DNA of 33,144 nt, from the IMG/VR virus record IMGVR_UViG_3300042564_001259, positions 1 through 33,144 of that record, one strand, 5' to 3'. Of the stretch, positions 23,331-29,607 are shown in pieces. Numbering within the stretch: position 1 is the first letter of the stretch; the number at the start of each line of letters is the position of its first letter. The stretch comes from a virus. The translations under genes and the position numbers were made by a program. The notes beneath the pieces are model-generated. The model saw only the letters and a program-made list of their open reading frames with translations. It was not told the DNA's origin and ran no database searches.

Positions 23331-24485
23331 TTAGAGTTTGTAAACAGTACCTTGGAAGTGTGTGTCACGCTCTAGCTCGAAACAGACAATGCCAGTTGTG
23401 CTCTCAGTTCCTGCCTTGAGTCGAAACCAGTCAGAGCCGTTATCGCTTGTCGAAGCCTGTACCCAATACCTAGATCCACCATTACTTGCTGGGGCCAGTT
23501 CCTCGACCCTGACATGATGGAAGTGACCAGTCACAATGGTGGTATAGCCCGAGATTGGGCCTTGGGAGTAGGTCTGCTTGATAAGCCAATCAGGTACTCC
23601 GTTTGGTCGAGCAGCTTGATGCCCATGAGCTAAGGCAAGGATGTGGAAGCTATCGCCAAACACATCAAAGGCAAGTGATTCATCGTAGGGGTCAGGCACT
23701 AGGTAATTGACATCCATGCCCAGCTCGGTGCTTAGTCTGCGAAGCTGTTGCAGAATCACAATGCCCCAGTCATCAACACCTGGCTTACCGACTGTCTGGC
23801 CGTTGACTCTGAGCTGGCAATGGTTCGAGCCAACTGAGGCATAAGTAACAGGTGCGTATTTGTGCGCAATCTTGATTAGATCCCAGAGCAAGGCAGCTGC
23901 CATGTCAACCTGTTGCATTGGGCTTAGGTCGTTGCTCTCAAGTTGAGCCATGCTCGCCTTGTTAGACACTGACTCAATCATGTCGCCGGCATCGAGGATA
24001 ACTACCTTCTCGTACTTGCCTTGTTTTAGTTTCTGCTCAATGCGTTTGTAGCTCTCAAAGACCCTGGCGATTAGGTCTTGGGTGTTTCCTCTGCTTGCCA
24101 CTTTGCCGACTTGATAATCTGATGGGACAATGACAAGGGCTTTGCCTTCTTTGTTATCTCTGGCAACTTTGCCTACTGACTTTTTAGCCTGAGCATAAAG
24201 CGTTGGTAGGTCAACCTCTAGCTCTGTCTTGAGTCGGAAGTTGAACCGCCAGCTAACCAGCCAGTCCCCACCCTCTCGCTGTTGCCAGCGTGAAGTTCTA
24301 ACAGGACCATAGATCTCTACTCTCTCAGGGTCAAAGCCTTGGTCTATTAGAAACTGGGTGAAGTCTGGCTGGTTGCCGGTTGTCGGTGGGGTTGTAGCCT
24401 GTCCGTTGGTACCGTCAAACTCAACGGCAGGTCGCCAATCCTTTGGGGCCGTAATCCTCGGAGTTGGCTCAAGATTTTCTAACAC
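23331..24485 (-). CDS. Metallophosphoesterase-like protein
   Basis: 384 residues from GTG at 24485, with GGAAGG seven bases upstream. Calcineurin-like motifs in order: SDYQVGK (122-128, in place of D-x-H), DAGDMI (165-170), GSNHC (219-223, degenerate form of GNHD), AHGHQ (286-290), GHFHH (320-324). This is the order of metallophosphoesterases, but the first motif lacks the usual DxH, so one metal site may be altered. The N-terminal 100 residues are an extra domain. Homologues are widespread in actinophages near the packaging genes; substrate unknown (DNA end processing or nucleotide hydrolysis possible). Confidence 0.78.
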   Translation of the reverse strand: MLENLEPTPRITAPKDWRPAVEFDGTNGQATTPPTTGNQPDFTQFLIDQGFDPERVEIYGPVRTSRWQQREGGDWLVSWRFNFRLKTELEVDLPTLYAQAKKSVGKVARDNKEGKALVIVPSDYQVGKVASRGNTQDLIARVFESYKRIEQKLKQGKYEKVVILDAGDMIESVSNKASMAQLESNDLSPMQQVDMAAALLWDLIKIAHKYAPVTYASVGSNHCQLRVNGQTVGKPGVDDWGIVILQQLRRLSTELGMDVNYLVPDPYDESLAFDVFGDSFHILALAHGHQAARPNGVPDWLIKQTYSQGPISGYTTIVTGHFHHVRVEELAPASNGGSRYWVQASTSDNGSDWFRLKAGTESTTGIVCFELERDTHFQGTVYKL

Positions 24486-24696
24486 AGCTGCACCTTCCGA
24501 TTCTGTGGGTGCGAACTGGTTGCTCGCTGATTGTGATGCCTCGTTTGTTTAGCTCATGTGTCAATGTCGAGTGTGGCCACTCTACATCGGCCAAAGCGTT
24601 TTTTAGAATCTCTTGATCTTTTGGTTCTAGCGATTCAATCACAGACCTAACTTTACAAGCTGGCTGTCTTTTTGGTGGTGTTAGCCCTTCAAGCAT
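24469..24696 (-). CDS. Small helix-turn-helix-like protein
   Basis: 75 residues. LEPKDQEILKNALADVEWPH followed by LTHELNKRGITISEQPVRTH gives a helix-turn-helix-like pattern (LxxELxxRGIxISxxxVRxHR). A ribosome site GAGGGGGC sits before the ATG. It overlaps the phosphoesterase gene by 17 bases. A DNA-binding role, perhaps regulatory, is likely from the pattern; targets unknown. C-terminal CSC is unpaired with other cysteines apart from C14. Confidence 0.7.
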   Translation of the reverse strand: MLEGLTPPKRQPACKVRSVIESLEPKDQEILKNALADVEWPHSTLTHELNKRGITISEQPVRTHRIGRCSCVRKS

Positions 24697-24708
24697 TTCT
24701 GCCCCCTC

Positions 24709-24819
24709 TTACTTTGTACCTCTAGTGATGTAAGCCCTAACAAGTCTGCCAAGGTAAAACTCGATGCGGTATCTGTACCAGCGTATTACAAAAGGCCAGT
24801 TAGTCTTGGCTCTGATCAT
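24709..24819 (-). CDS. Very small basic protein
   Basis: 36 residues, MIRAKTNWPFVIRWYRYRIE then FYLGRLVRAYITRGTK: rich in R/Y/W, strongly basic, amphipathic. It fills the gap between its neighbours and starts inside the previous gene. No clear Shine-Dalgarno is visible, so this is less certain; codon use resembles the neighbours. Could act on nucleic acid or membrane; no family known to me. Confidence 0.45.
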   Translation of the reverse strand: MIRAKTNWPFVIRWYRYRIEFYLGRLVRAYITRGTK

Positions 24820-25057
24820 TCGGTGTTTTGCCAATGTATTTCACCGCCTCAACAATCTCTACGACACGCTCAATGGTGTCGGTATCAGCAGTCATGCTCA
24901 AAACTGCATCGTTGATAATCTCGTTGATTACCCTGTCTGTGAAGTAGTCAATGCCGTCAGTGTGACCCTCTTTGTATCCGGCAGCAAAGCCTCGGTACCA
25001 GATGTCGGTAGCTCGGCGTTGTAGCCACTCACGCCAAGCCAGCCTAAACATTGCCAT
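24800..25057 (-). CDS. Small acidic/helical protein of unknown function
   Basis: 85 residues from MAMFRLAWREWLQRRATDIW (ATG 25057, AGGA upstream); an alternative earlier start at 25084 would enlarge overlap. The N-terminal third is basic and aromatic, the rest acidic and helical (TDRVINEIINDAVLSMTADT, DTIERVVEIVEAVKYIGKTP). No motif recognised. Part of the small-gene cluster with tightly overlapping ends. Confidence 0.65.
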   Translation of the reverse strand: MAMFRLAWREWLQRRATDIWYRGFAAGYKEGHTDGIDYFTDRVINEIINDAVLSMTADTDTIERVVEIVEAVKYIGKTPNDQSQD

Positions 25058-25163
25058 CCTGCAATTCCTGTGCTCGTGCGTCAATCTCTTGCAGAATCTT
25101 GGCCAGCTCTTTTAGCTCAATGCTGAGTAGTTCAAGCCTCATCTCTATCTCTGCCAGGTTCAT
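25044..25163 (-). CDS. Small coiled-coil protein
   Basis: 39 residues, MNLAEIEMRLELLSIELKEL then AKILQEIDARAQELQDGNV: near-perfect heptads of L/I, one coiled coil. ATG overlaps the previous stop (ATGA), and its stop overlaps the next gene. Too short for common cut-offs. Function unknown; similar short coiled-coil proteins occur in phage early clusters. Confidence 0.6.
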   Translation of the reverse strand: MNLAEIEMRLELLSIELKELAKILQEIDARAQELQDGNV

Positions 25164-25330
25164 TTGGTGCCACCTAACTTGACTCTCATGTCAGAGTTGT
25201 ATCTGCCCTCAATCTCGGCAGCAATGTCCTCGGCTGTAGCCTCTGGATGGTAAGCGATGTATTCAAGGATGGCCTCACGCTCATAGCGTTTGCCGTTGTT
25301 GAATCCTGATGTGTATTCGCTGTCAGTCAT
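25160..25330 (-). CDS. Small protein of unknown function (early cluster)
   Basis: 56 residues starting MTDSEYTSGFNNGKRYEREA, with ILEYIAYHPEATAEDIAAEI and ending VKLGGTK. The YxSGFNNGKRYEREAIL block resembles the small phage proteins with pattern F-x-G-x2-x-ERE-x-I-L found in early regions (compare the 65-residue neighbour: FNHGMKAEREHILRVL). That shared F-N-x-G-x-K-x-ERE-I-L indicates two distant copies of one family side by side. ATG overlaps the previous gene. Confidence 0.68.
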   Translation of the reverse strand: MTDSEYTSGFNNGKRYEREAILEYIAYHPEATAEDIAAEIEGRYNSDMRVKLGGTK

Positions 25331-25520
25331 GGATCTTGTTCTCGATTCTGGCGATTACAAAGTCCAAGGCGTTCATCCATTCCTCACAGCCATGACAGGT
25401 GCAAAGGGTCTGGTCTTTTGTTTCTGCCAGCACTCTAAGGATGTGCTCACGCTCGGCCTTCATGCCATGATTGAAAGCTTTGATGGAGCTGGTTGCAATG
25501 ATGTCCTGTAGCTCGCTCAT
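25323..25520 (-). CDS. Small protein with FN-G-K-ERE motif and cysteines
   Basis: 65 residues, MSELQDIIATSSIKAFNHGM then KAEREHILRVLAETKDQTLC, a CTCHGC cluster, and NALDFVIARIENKIHD. The AFNHGMKAEREHIL section is matched in the next small gene (GFNNGKRYEREAIL), a probable old duplication. The cysteine trio (CTCHGC) could bind metal. ATG overlaps the upstream stop (ATGA). Role unknown. Confidence 0.68.
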   Translation of the reverse strand: MSELQDIIATSSIKAFNHGMKAEREHILRVLAETKDQTLCTCHGCEEWMNALDFVIARIENKIHD

Positions 25521-25711
25521 GCTTCCACCTTTGGCCTTCTGTCAATAGTTGCTAGGTAGCCCATAATCATGTGGCCTGTTGCGATGTCAAGAGTCCGGTC
25601 AATCTGCATCGCCTGGATAAGCGACTCAACTGCCTTCTGCTCATCTCTGCGACCCTTGATGTAGGCAGCGAGTTTATCTTGTGGAATCTGAGAAACGGCT
25701 ATCTGGATCAA
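25517..25711 (-). CDS. Small helical protein of unknown function
   Basis: 64 residues. The start is ambiguous: TTG at 25711 has GAGGGGG six bases upstream and is favoured; TTG 25726 would add five residues. It contains YIKGRRDEQKAVESLIQAMQ and ATGHMIMGYLATIDRRPK. The GRRDEQKA-x-I pattern again resembles the ERE-x-I block of the two following genes, so it may be a third member. Overlaps the previous gene by 38 bases. Confidence 0.58.
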   Translation of the reverse strand: MIQIAVSQIPQDKLAAYIKGRRDEQKAVESLIQAMQIDRTLDIATGHMIMGYLATIDRRPKVEA

Positions 25712-25916
25712 CTTGCACCCCCTCAATTAGGTCAATGATGATTGCGATTGCTTTGGTTGGCTGTGGGTAAGCAGCGTTGATAAGTCTTAGGACTTCATCC
25801 TTCATCATCTTTCGGCCCATGTAGATGCCGTCAGACTTAGCCACACCAAAGTTGTATTGGTTCGGGTTGTAGTCCATGACTGCAAACTCGATTGGTTCGG
25901 GGTTATAGTTGGCCAT
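25674..25916 (-). CDS. Small protein of unknown function
   Basis: 80 residues. ANYNPEPIEFAVMDYNPNQY then GRKMMKDEVLRLINAAYPQP and AIAIIIDLIEGVQVDPDSRF. Includes the recurrent G-R-K-x-x-K-D-E-V-L-x-x-I block, so it shares the same gene-family pattern as its downstream neighbours. It starts 14 bases before the previous stop. No function known. Confidence 0.65.
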   Translation of the reverse strand: MANYNPEPIEFAVMDYNPNQYNFGVAKSDGIYMGRKMMKDEVLRLINAAYPQPTKAIAIIIDLIEGVQVDPDSRFSDSTR

Positions 25917-26088
25917 TTTCTCTCTGTTCTATGTAGGTATCTGCGATGTGTTGTAGCAGGGTAAGTCGGGCAAGTTGTTTCTGGATGTGGTACTTGTCAG
26001 TTTCAGGGTTGCCCCCTTTAGCTTCGTACTCAGCGTTGGTCCAAAGCCTTGCTTCCTCTATGACTTGTGCGAGATGTTTCTTATTCAT
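25903..26088 (-). CDS. Small helical protein of unknown function
   Basis: 61 residues from ATG at 26088 (AAGGG seven bases upstream), which overlaps the stop of the small membrane gene. Sequence NKKHLAQVIEEARLWTNAEY then GGNPETDKYHIQKQLARLTL and DTYIEQRENGQL is almost entirely helical and charged. No family recognised. Confidence 0.62.
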   Translation of the reverse strand: MNKKHLAQVIEEARLWTNAEYEAKGGNPETDKYHIQKQLARLTLLQHIADTYIEQRENGQL

Positions 26089-26246
26089 CTGGCACCCTTG
26101 CGAGTGAACCAAAGTGCGATTACTAGGAAGTGAATTGCAATCAGGACTGCACCGGCGTAGTAGCCAATGGTGAAGTTGTATTGCTGAATGGCCAACACCA
26201 TCCCAAAGGATAGAAAGATGCTGACTGTTAGCAGCCAGCCCCTCAT
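26085..26246 (-). CDS. Small two-helix membrane protein
   Basis: 53 residues, start ATG overlaps the previous stop. Two hydrophobic segments: WLLTVSIFLSFGMVLAI (4-20) and YAGAVLIAIHFLVIALWF (30-47), joined by a short polar turn (QQYNFTIGY) and ended by basic residues (TRKGAR). Charge distribution suggests both ends in the cytoplasm. Too short for usual callers. Possibly a membrane-active early protein (superinfection or host takeover); no evidence beyond topology. Confidence 0.7.
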   Translation of the reverse strand: MRGWLLTVSIFLSFGMVLAIQQYNFTIGYYAGAVLIAIHFLVIALWFTRKGAR

Positions 26247-26404
26247 GCGTTGGTCCTAGCTTCGTAGATTGCTGACCAGAACTTGCTCTTGTAGTAGTGG
26301 GTCCAGTTGTCTAGCTGTGCGTAAACATCTGCCATCTCTCCAAGACCTGCGTTGAAGTAATCGTTGACTAGATCCTGGAACTCTGACTTGCTTGGCTTGT
26401 TCAT
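26243..26404 (-). CDS. Small early protein
   Basis: 53 residues from ATG at 26404, chosen for the excellent AAGGAG ribosome site; the longer frame to 26437 runs into a hairpin. Sequence MNKPSKSEFQDLVNDYFNAG then LGEMADVYAQLDNWTHYYKS and FWSAIYEARTNA: aromatic, helical. First gene after the A-tract region, so likely the first of the small-gene operon. Function unknown. Confidence 0.72.
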   Translation of the reverse strand: MNKPSKSEFQDLVNDYFNAGLGEMADVYAQLDNWTHYYKSKFWSAIYEARTNA

Positions 26405-26425
26405 TTGGTACTCCTTCTTTGACCC

Positions 26426-26440
26426 CCCTTGGGTCATAAG
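26426..26440 (-). other. Short hairpin upstream of the small-gene operon
   Basis: GACCC-AAGGG-GGGTC on the minus strand, 5-bp arms and loop of 5, lies some 20 bases before the first small gene and includes the purine-rich AAGGGGGG. Could affect translation of the first gene; may equally be chance. Confidence 0.3.
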
Positions 26441-26450
26441 ACAACAGTAG

Positions 26451-26498
26451 CACCTTTTTTGGCTTTTTTTGGTATTTTTTGTGTTTTTTTGCCTTTTT
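26451..26498 (-). repeat. Five phased A-tracts (predicted curved DNA)
   Basis: Minus-strand A-runs of 5, 7, 6, 7 and 6 lie at 26498-26494, 26490-26484, 26480-26475, 26470-26464 and 26460-26455. Their centres are 9-10.5 bases apart, close to one helical turn. This is the standard pattern for intrinsic bending. It fills the gap between RusA and the small-gene cluster. Confidence 0.8.
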
Positions 26499-26508
26499 CG
26501 GCGTGTCG

Positions 26509-26907
26509 TTATTCTAGGCTTTTGACAGTAATTGTGGCCCCTGGCTCAATGCCTTGGGCATACAGCTTTCGGGCTGAGATTCGGGTGATTCGGCTGTCAT
26601 CGGTGTAGACCCCTGCAATGGCTAGGGCATCGCCTACTGACCGGACCAGCTTGTCTAGATCTGGGGCTACTGAGGGGGATGAGCGTTTGACGGATGCTGG
26701 CTTTGCCATGTAGAAGTTGACTATCAGCTCGCAGGGGCCGTCTATCGGCTCCCAGTCGGCTGGCAAGGTCGCAATGACCTCGTTGACTATTGCTGCTCGC
26801 CAAGCCTTGTGTTTCTTGCTGTTGACCTGGACTATGCGGCCATTCATGATGGCGTGTGAGCCTTGGCTTGCTGGATCACCAGTAATGCTAAAGCTTACCT
26901 CTGCCAT
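26509..26907 (-). CDS. rusA: RusA-type Holliday junction resolvase
   Basis: 132 residues. N-terminal FSITGDPASQGSHAIMNG matches the RusA substrate-binding loop (often PxSxNxxY form), and APDLDKLVRSVGDALAIAGV then YTDDSRI carries the acidic active site: D83, D85, and D103/D104 (RusA of E. coli: D70, D72, D91). It resolves recombination intermediates before packaging. Neighbours: SSB-like protein and DnaB upstream. Length normal for the family (about 120). Confidence 0.9.
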   Translation of the reverse strand: MAEVSFSITGDPASQGSHAIMNGRIVQVNSKKHKAWRAAIVNEVIATLPADWEPIDGPCELIVNFYMAKPASVKRSSPSVAPDLDKLVRSVGDALAIAGVYTDDSRITRISARKLYAQGIEPGATITVKSLE

Positions 26908-27055
26908 ACAAGTCCCATGCTCCCATTATGGCAGCGATGCTGTAGATAAGGCCGAAGGCTAGTGCCAAACCCCCAAGAACGCTAGTCGTGTTCAAAGATA
27001 GGTTTATTAGTATGCCGGCGGTGAGAGCTGGCACTAACCATCGGAGATTTTTCAA
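26888..27055 (-). CDS. Small membrane protein in the replication operon
   Basis: 55 residues from TTG at 27055, which overlaps the upstream stop (TTGA); it ends inside RusA by 20 bases. Two hydrophobic segments: WLVPALTAGILINLSL and VLGGLALAFGLIYSIAAIMG (near 26-45), then WDLYGRGKL. Codon use like the neighbours. Role unknown; possibly membrane anchoring of the replication machinery or superinfection exclusion, both speculative. Confidence 0.65.
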   Translation of the reverse strand: MKNLRWLVPALTAGILINLSLNTTSVLGGLALAFGLIYSIAAIMGAWDLYGRGKL

Positions 27056-27381
27056 AAAGGGCTTGGCTCGTGGGTTGGCTCAAACAACGACTTGACTACC
27101 TGAGCTGCGTCAGCTGGGGTGATGTAAGGGTTGTTGATGCTTACCTTGATGGACTGCTTAGGTTCGCCCTCTTTGTTGGTCCAGTTGTCAATCTCGGCTG
27201 AGTAAAGACCCTCAACCTGTAGCTCATCGCCAACATCCCAAGTAGTAGGTGCCTTGAGCCATACTGTGTATCGCTTGTTGATTGTTTCGCCAGCCTTTGT
27301 GGTGTAAGCCTCGGTCAGCTCAATGCCCTTGCCTTCGTAAAATACTCGGCTAACAGTGCCCTTTACTTTGATACTTGCCAT
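27052..27381 (-). CDS. OB-fold single-stranded-DNA-binding-like protein
   Basis: 109 residues from ATG at 27381 (AAGGA upstream; the open frame to 27426 lacks a better site). MASIKVKGTVSRVFYEGKGI, EAYTTKAGETINKRYTVWLK and TTWDVGDELQVEGLYSAEID read as beta strands of a single OB fold with VxG.V... onset, as in small phage SSB or SSB-like proteins. C-terminal SLFEPTHEPSPF is acidic/aromatic, comparable to SSB tails ending in phenylalanine. Location between helicase and resolvase supports a ssDNA role. Not a standard bacterial SSB. Confidence 0.72.
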   Translation of the reverse strand: MASIKVKGTVSRVFYEGKGIELTEAYTTKAGETINKRYTVWLKAPTTWDVGDELQVEGLYSAEIDNWTNKEGEPKQSIKVSINNPYITPADAAQVVKSLFEPTHEPSPF

Positions 27382-27415
27382 CTCTTTTTCCTTATCTCTT
27401 GTTGTTTTGTTTACT

Positions 27416-27691
27416 CTAGTGGTCACCTAAGACATGATTGGGGTTGGTGCAGTCGCTGTGGCCACAGTATCTAATGCCAGGTAAGACAGGCTGACCATCA
27501 AAGATTGGCACAGTGAGGGTTGCCTTGTCAAACTCACCTTGCCAAGGGATGCACTTTTCAGAGCCATACTTGATAACCAAGGCTCGGTGCATACGGCAGG
27601 ACTGGCACTTGAGGTCTTTCCTCTTGCGTTTATGGGTGTTGACCTTCCAGGTAGCACCACATCGGCAACACAGTGCCACATTGTCATCCAC
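27416..27691 (-). CDS. Zinc-binding protein with degenerate HNH ending
   Basis: 91 residues from GTG at 27691. CCRCGATWKVN (8-18) and CQSCRMHRAL form a zinc-finger pair, and the C-terminal RYCGHSDCTNPNHVLGDH matches the last part of HNH nucleases (C-x3-C-x-NP-x-H). No classic His-metal-site first half (such as W.RP or HR) is apparent, so catalysis may be lost or altered. An overlapping 95-codon frame lacks cysteine order and is rejected. Placed between helicase and SSB-like gene, it may bind DNA at the fork. Confidence 0.68.
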   Translation of the reverse strand: MDDNVALCCRCGATWKVNTHKRKRKDLKCQSCRMHRALVIKYGSEKCIPWQGEFDKATLTVPIFDGQPVLPGIRYCGHSDCTNPNHVLGDH

Positions 27692-27700
27692 GCCATAATC

Positions 27701-28933
27701 TTAGCCTTCGACAACTCTGGACAGGTGACCCTCGAACTTGAGTCCTACTTCACCTAAGCCACCTTGTCGGTTCTTAGCAACCTTCATAATCATCCAGCTC
27801 TTTTGCCACTCAAATTGGTCCTCAGCGATTGACTCTCGGTGAAGCAGAATTACTGCATCTGCATCCTGCTCAATTCCACCTGAATCTCTTAGGTCAGCTA
27901 GGTCAGGCTTAGAGTCTTTGCGTTGCTCTGGTCCTCTGTTGAGCTGGGCTAGAGCAATGACTGGAACCTCTAGATCTCTGGCAAGGTTCTTTAGACCGAT
28001 GGAGATGTCAGTAATCATCTCGTAGCGTTTGCGGCCCTTTTCGGTGTCCTGAATCAAGCCCAGATAATCAACAACGATTGCTTGAAGCTGGCCGTTAGAT
28101 TTGACTCCATTTGACATAGCCCTAATCTGCAAAAGGTTTTGTCCTGACTTATCATGGATGGCAAGCTGATGGCTGGTTATCTTTTCTTTAGCTCTTGCAA
28201 TCTTGTCCCAGTCAATGTCTTTGAGTGTTCCCTTTTCAATGTTGCCGATGTAAACCTCGGCTTCCATGCTGATGATGCGATTGTAAAGTTCTGCTTTGCC
28301 CATCTCAAGGCTGTGAAAGCTGACCGGACCTTGCTTTGATAGTTCCCAAGCAATCTGCAAACCAACGATGGTCTTACCGATACCAGGTCGAGCACCGATG
28401 ATGTAAAGGGCACCTGGTCTAAAGCCCCCAAGGATGTCGTTGAGGTCTTTCCAAGGGCTAAGTGGATAGTTCTTTGGCTTGTCAATCTCATCTAGGTAAG
28501 GGATTAGCTCATCGCTGACATAGCTTGGTCGGCTGGCTGTGTTGCGATCACTTAGGTTGTCAATTTCTTTTTTGGCTTGGTCAATGACTGTTGCCAAGTC
28601 CTCATGCTGAGCTTTGATGTTTATTACTTGTCCGGCATGAGCAAGCTTTCGCCTGGTGACTTCCTCAATCACTCGCTCGGCATAGTAGCCAACAGAAGCA
28701 GCAGTTGGTGTTGCGGTTATGCAGTCATGTAAGTAGCTGGCAAGCTTTGGCAGCATTGCTCCGACTGTGATCACATCTATTGGCTGGCGAGCTTGTTTCA
28801 TCTCCAGCATTGTTGCGTAGATTTTCTCGTGCCCAAGATCGTCAAAGTCTTTGGCTGTGAGCGTCAGGTCATCGAGTGCCTTGCCGTTTGTCAGCAAGAC
28901 AGAGCCGATGACTAGCTGCTCAAACTCGCTCAC
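27701..28933 (-). CDS. dnaB: Replicative DNA helicase, DnaB type
   Basis: 410 residues. Walker A GARPGIGKT at 180-188, Walker B AIVVDYLGL with D289, the H3-type segment VIALAQLNRG (325-334), and LRDSGGIEQDADAVILLHRE (from 348) near the C-terminus, all typical of the RecA-like ATPase of DnaB. The N-terminal domain (VIGSVLLTNGKALDDL) is also the DnaB kind. The ATG overlaps the initiator stop by four bases, so initiator and helicase are made together. It unwinds DNA at the fork; the initiator upstream may act as its loader. Confidence 0.93.
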   Translation of the reverse strand: MSEFEQLVIGSVLLTNGKALDDLTLTAKDFDDLGHEKIYATMLEMKQARQPIDVITVGAMLPKLASYLHDCITATPTAASVGYYAERVIEEVTRRKLAHAGQVINIKAQHEDLATVIDQAKKEIDNLSDRNTASRPSYVSDELIPYLDEIDKPKNYPLSPWKDLNDILGGFRPGALYIIGARPGIGKTIVGLQIAWELSKQGPVSFHSLEMGKAELYNRIISMEAEVYIGNIEKGTLKDIDWDKIARAKEKITSHQLAIHDKSGQNLLQIRAMSNGVKSNGQLQAIVVDYLGLIQDTEKGRKRYEMITDISIGLKNLARDLEVPVIALAQLNRGPEQRKDSKPDLADLRDSGGIEQDADAVILLHRESIAEDQFEWQKSWMIMKVAKNRQGGLGEVGLKFEGHLSRVVEG

Positions 28934-29607
28934 TTGATTCTGCCAAAGATAGGTTTGCTGGCCTGTTTAGGTTTCTCGTTCTCGACTGCTTCGTAGAGCC
29001 CTTTGTTAAGCCAAGAGGCTGGGTAGGGAATGTAGGTCATGTCGGGTAGCTTACTTTCAGAATAAGCTTTGGTGATGCCAATCATCTCATCAGCGGTTTT
29101 CTTTTTTAGCACTTGCTTCCATGCTTTTAGGGCATCAGCTTTAGCTACCTTTTTAGGGTAAAGATTCCAGAAAGTTTCAAACGATTCATCAGCCTGTTTA
29201 GTTAATGTTTCTTTTAGGGTTCTATTAAGGGTTAACACGCCACCTGCTGTCACCTCTGAAGCCGATTCTGTCACCTCTGACTCCAAATCTGTCACCTCTG
29301 AAGCGGTTTTTGTCACCTCTGAAACCTCATTTGTCACCCCTGGCAGGTTCACAAAATACCGGTTGGCTTTGTAGGGTCCATAGGTCGGTGCAGACCTAAA
29401 CTCGACCACTAACTCACCCAGCTCAATGAGCTCTTGGATGTCACGCTGGACAGATCTAGGCGATGAGTTGACCATCTTTGCCAAGGTTTCGATTGAAGGC
29501 CATGCACCTAATTCGCCTTGGTGGTCAGCGATAGATAGCAGGACCAATCTGGCTCGGCCTTTTGATTTACTCTCACGCCAAACAGCGTTCATAATTTGGA
29601 TGCTCAT
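28930..29607 (-). CDS. Replication initiator with winged-helix N-terminus and iteron-encoding middle
   Basis: 225 residues. Residues 15-85 carry a winged helix (RLVLLSIADHQGELGAWPS, LAKMVNSSPRSVQRDIQELI). Residues 90-124 are five seven-residue repeats (EVTKTAS, EVTDLES, EVTESAS type), and the C-terminus has ETFWNLYPKKVAKADALKAW, a segment common to phage replication initiators/helicase loaders. The repeat is encoded by the DNA iterons, so initiator and probable origin overlap, as in lambda O. Ends four bases inside dnaB. Upstream gene overlaps by four bases. Confidence 0.85.
   Translation of the reverse strand: MSIQIMNAVWRESKSKGRARLVLLSIADHQGELGAWPSIETLAKMVNSSPRSVQRDIQELIELGELVVEFRSAPTYGPYKANRYFVNLPGVTNEVSEVTKTASEVTDLESEVTESASEVTAGGVLTLNRTLKETLTKQADESFETFWNLYPKKVAKADALKAWKQVLKKKTADEMIGITKAYSESKLPDMTYIPYPASWLNKGLYEAVENEKPKQASKPIFGRIK
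29150..29240. other. A/T-rich stretch beside the iterons (candidate unwinding element)
   Basis: Coding, but visibly richer in A/T than flanking sequence (AAGATTCCAGAAAGTTTC, TTTAGTTAATGTTTCTTTTA, GTTCTATTAAGGGTTAAC). It directly adjoins the five iterons. The combination of iterons plus A/T-rich element is the usual phage ori layout. Confidence 0.5.
29248..29343 (-). repeat. Five iterons, 21-bp period, inside the initiator gene (candidate origin)
   Basis: The 12-mer TGTCACCTCTGA (plus strand) starts at 29248, 29269, 29290 and 29311, exactly 21 bases apart; a fifth diverged copy (TGTCACCCCTGG) starts at 29332. All four perfect copies use the same codons TCA GAG GTG ACA, although synonyms exist, suggesting a DNA-level constraint. 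Two helical turns per repeat puts sites on one face. Confidence 0.82.

Noticed and set aside
26256-26453. 65-codon minus frame near the A-tracts
   Set aside because: It overlaps a gene that has an AAGGAG site and better coding pattern; arginine-rich composition looks out of frame.
27427-27714. 95-codon minus frame overlapping the zinc protein
   Set aside because: The other frame has the cysteine motifs and a better fit with the gene spacing.
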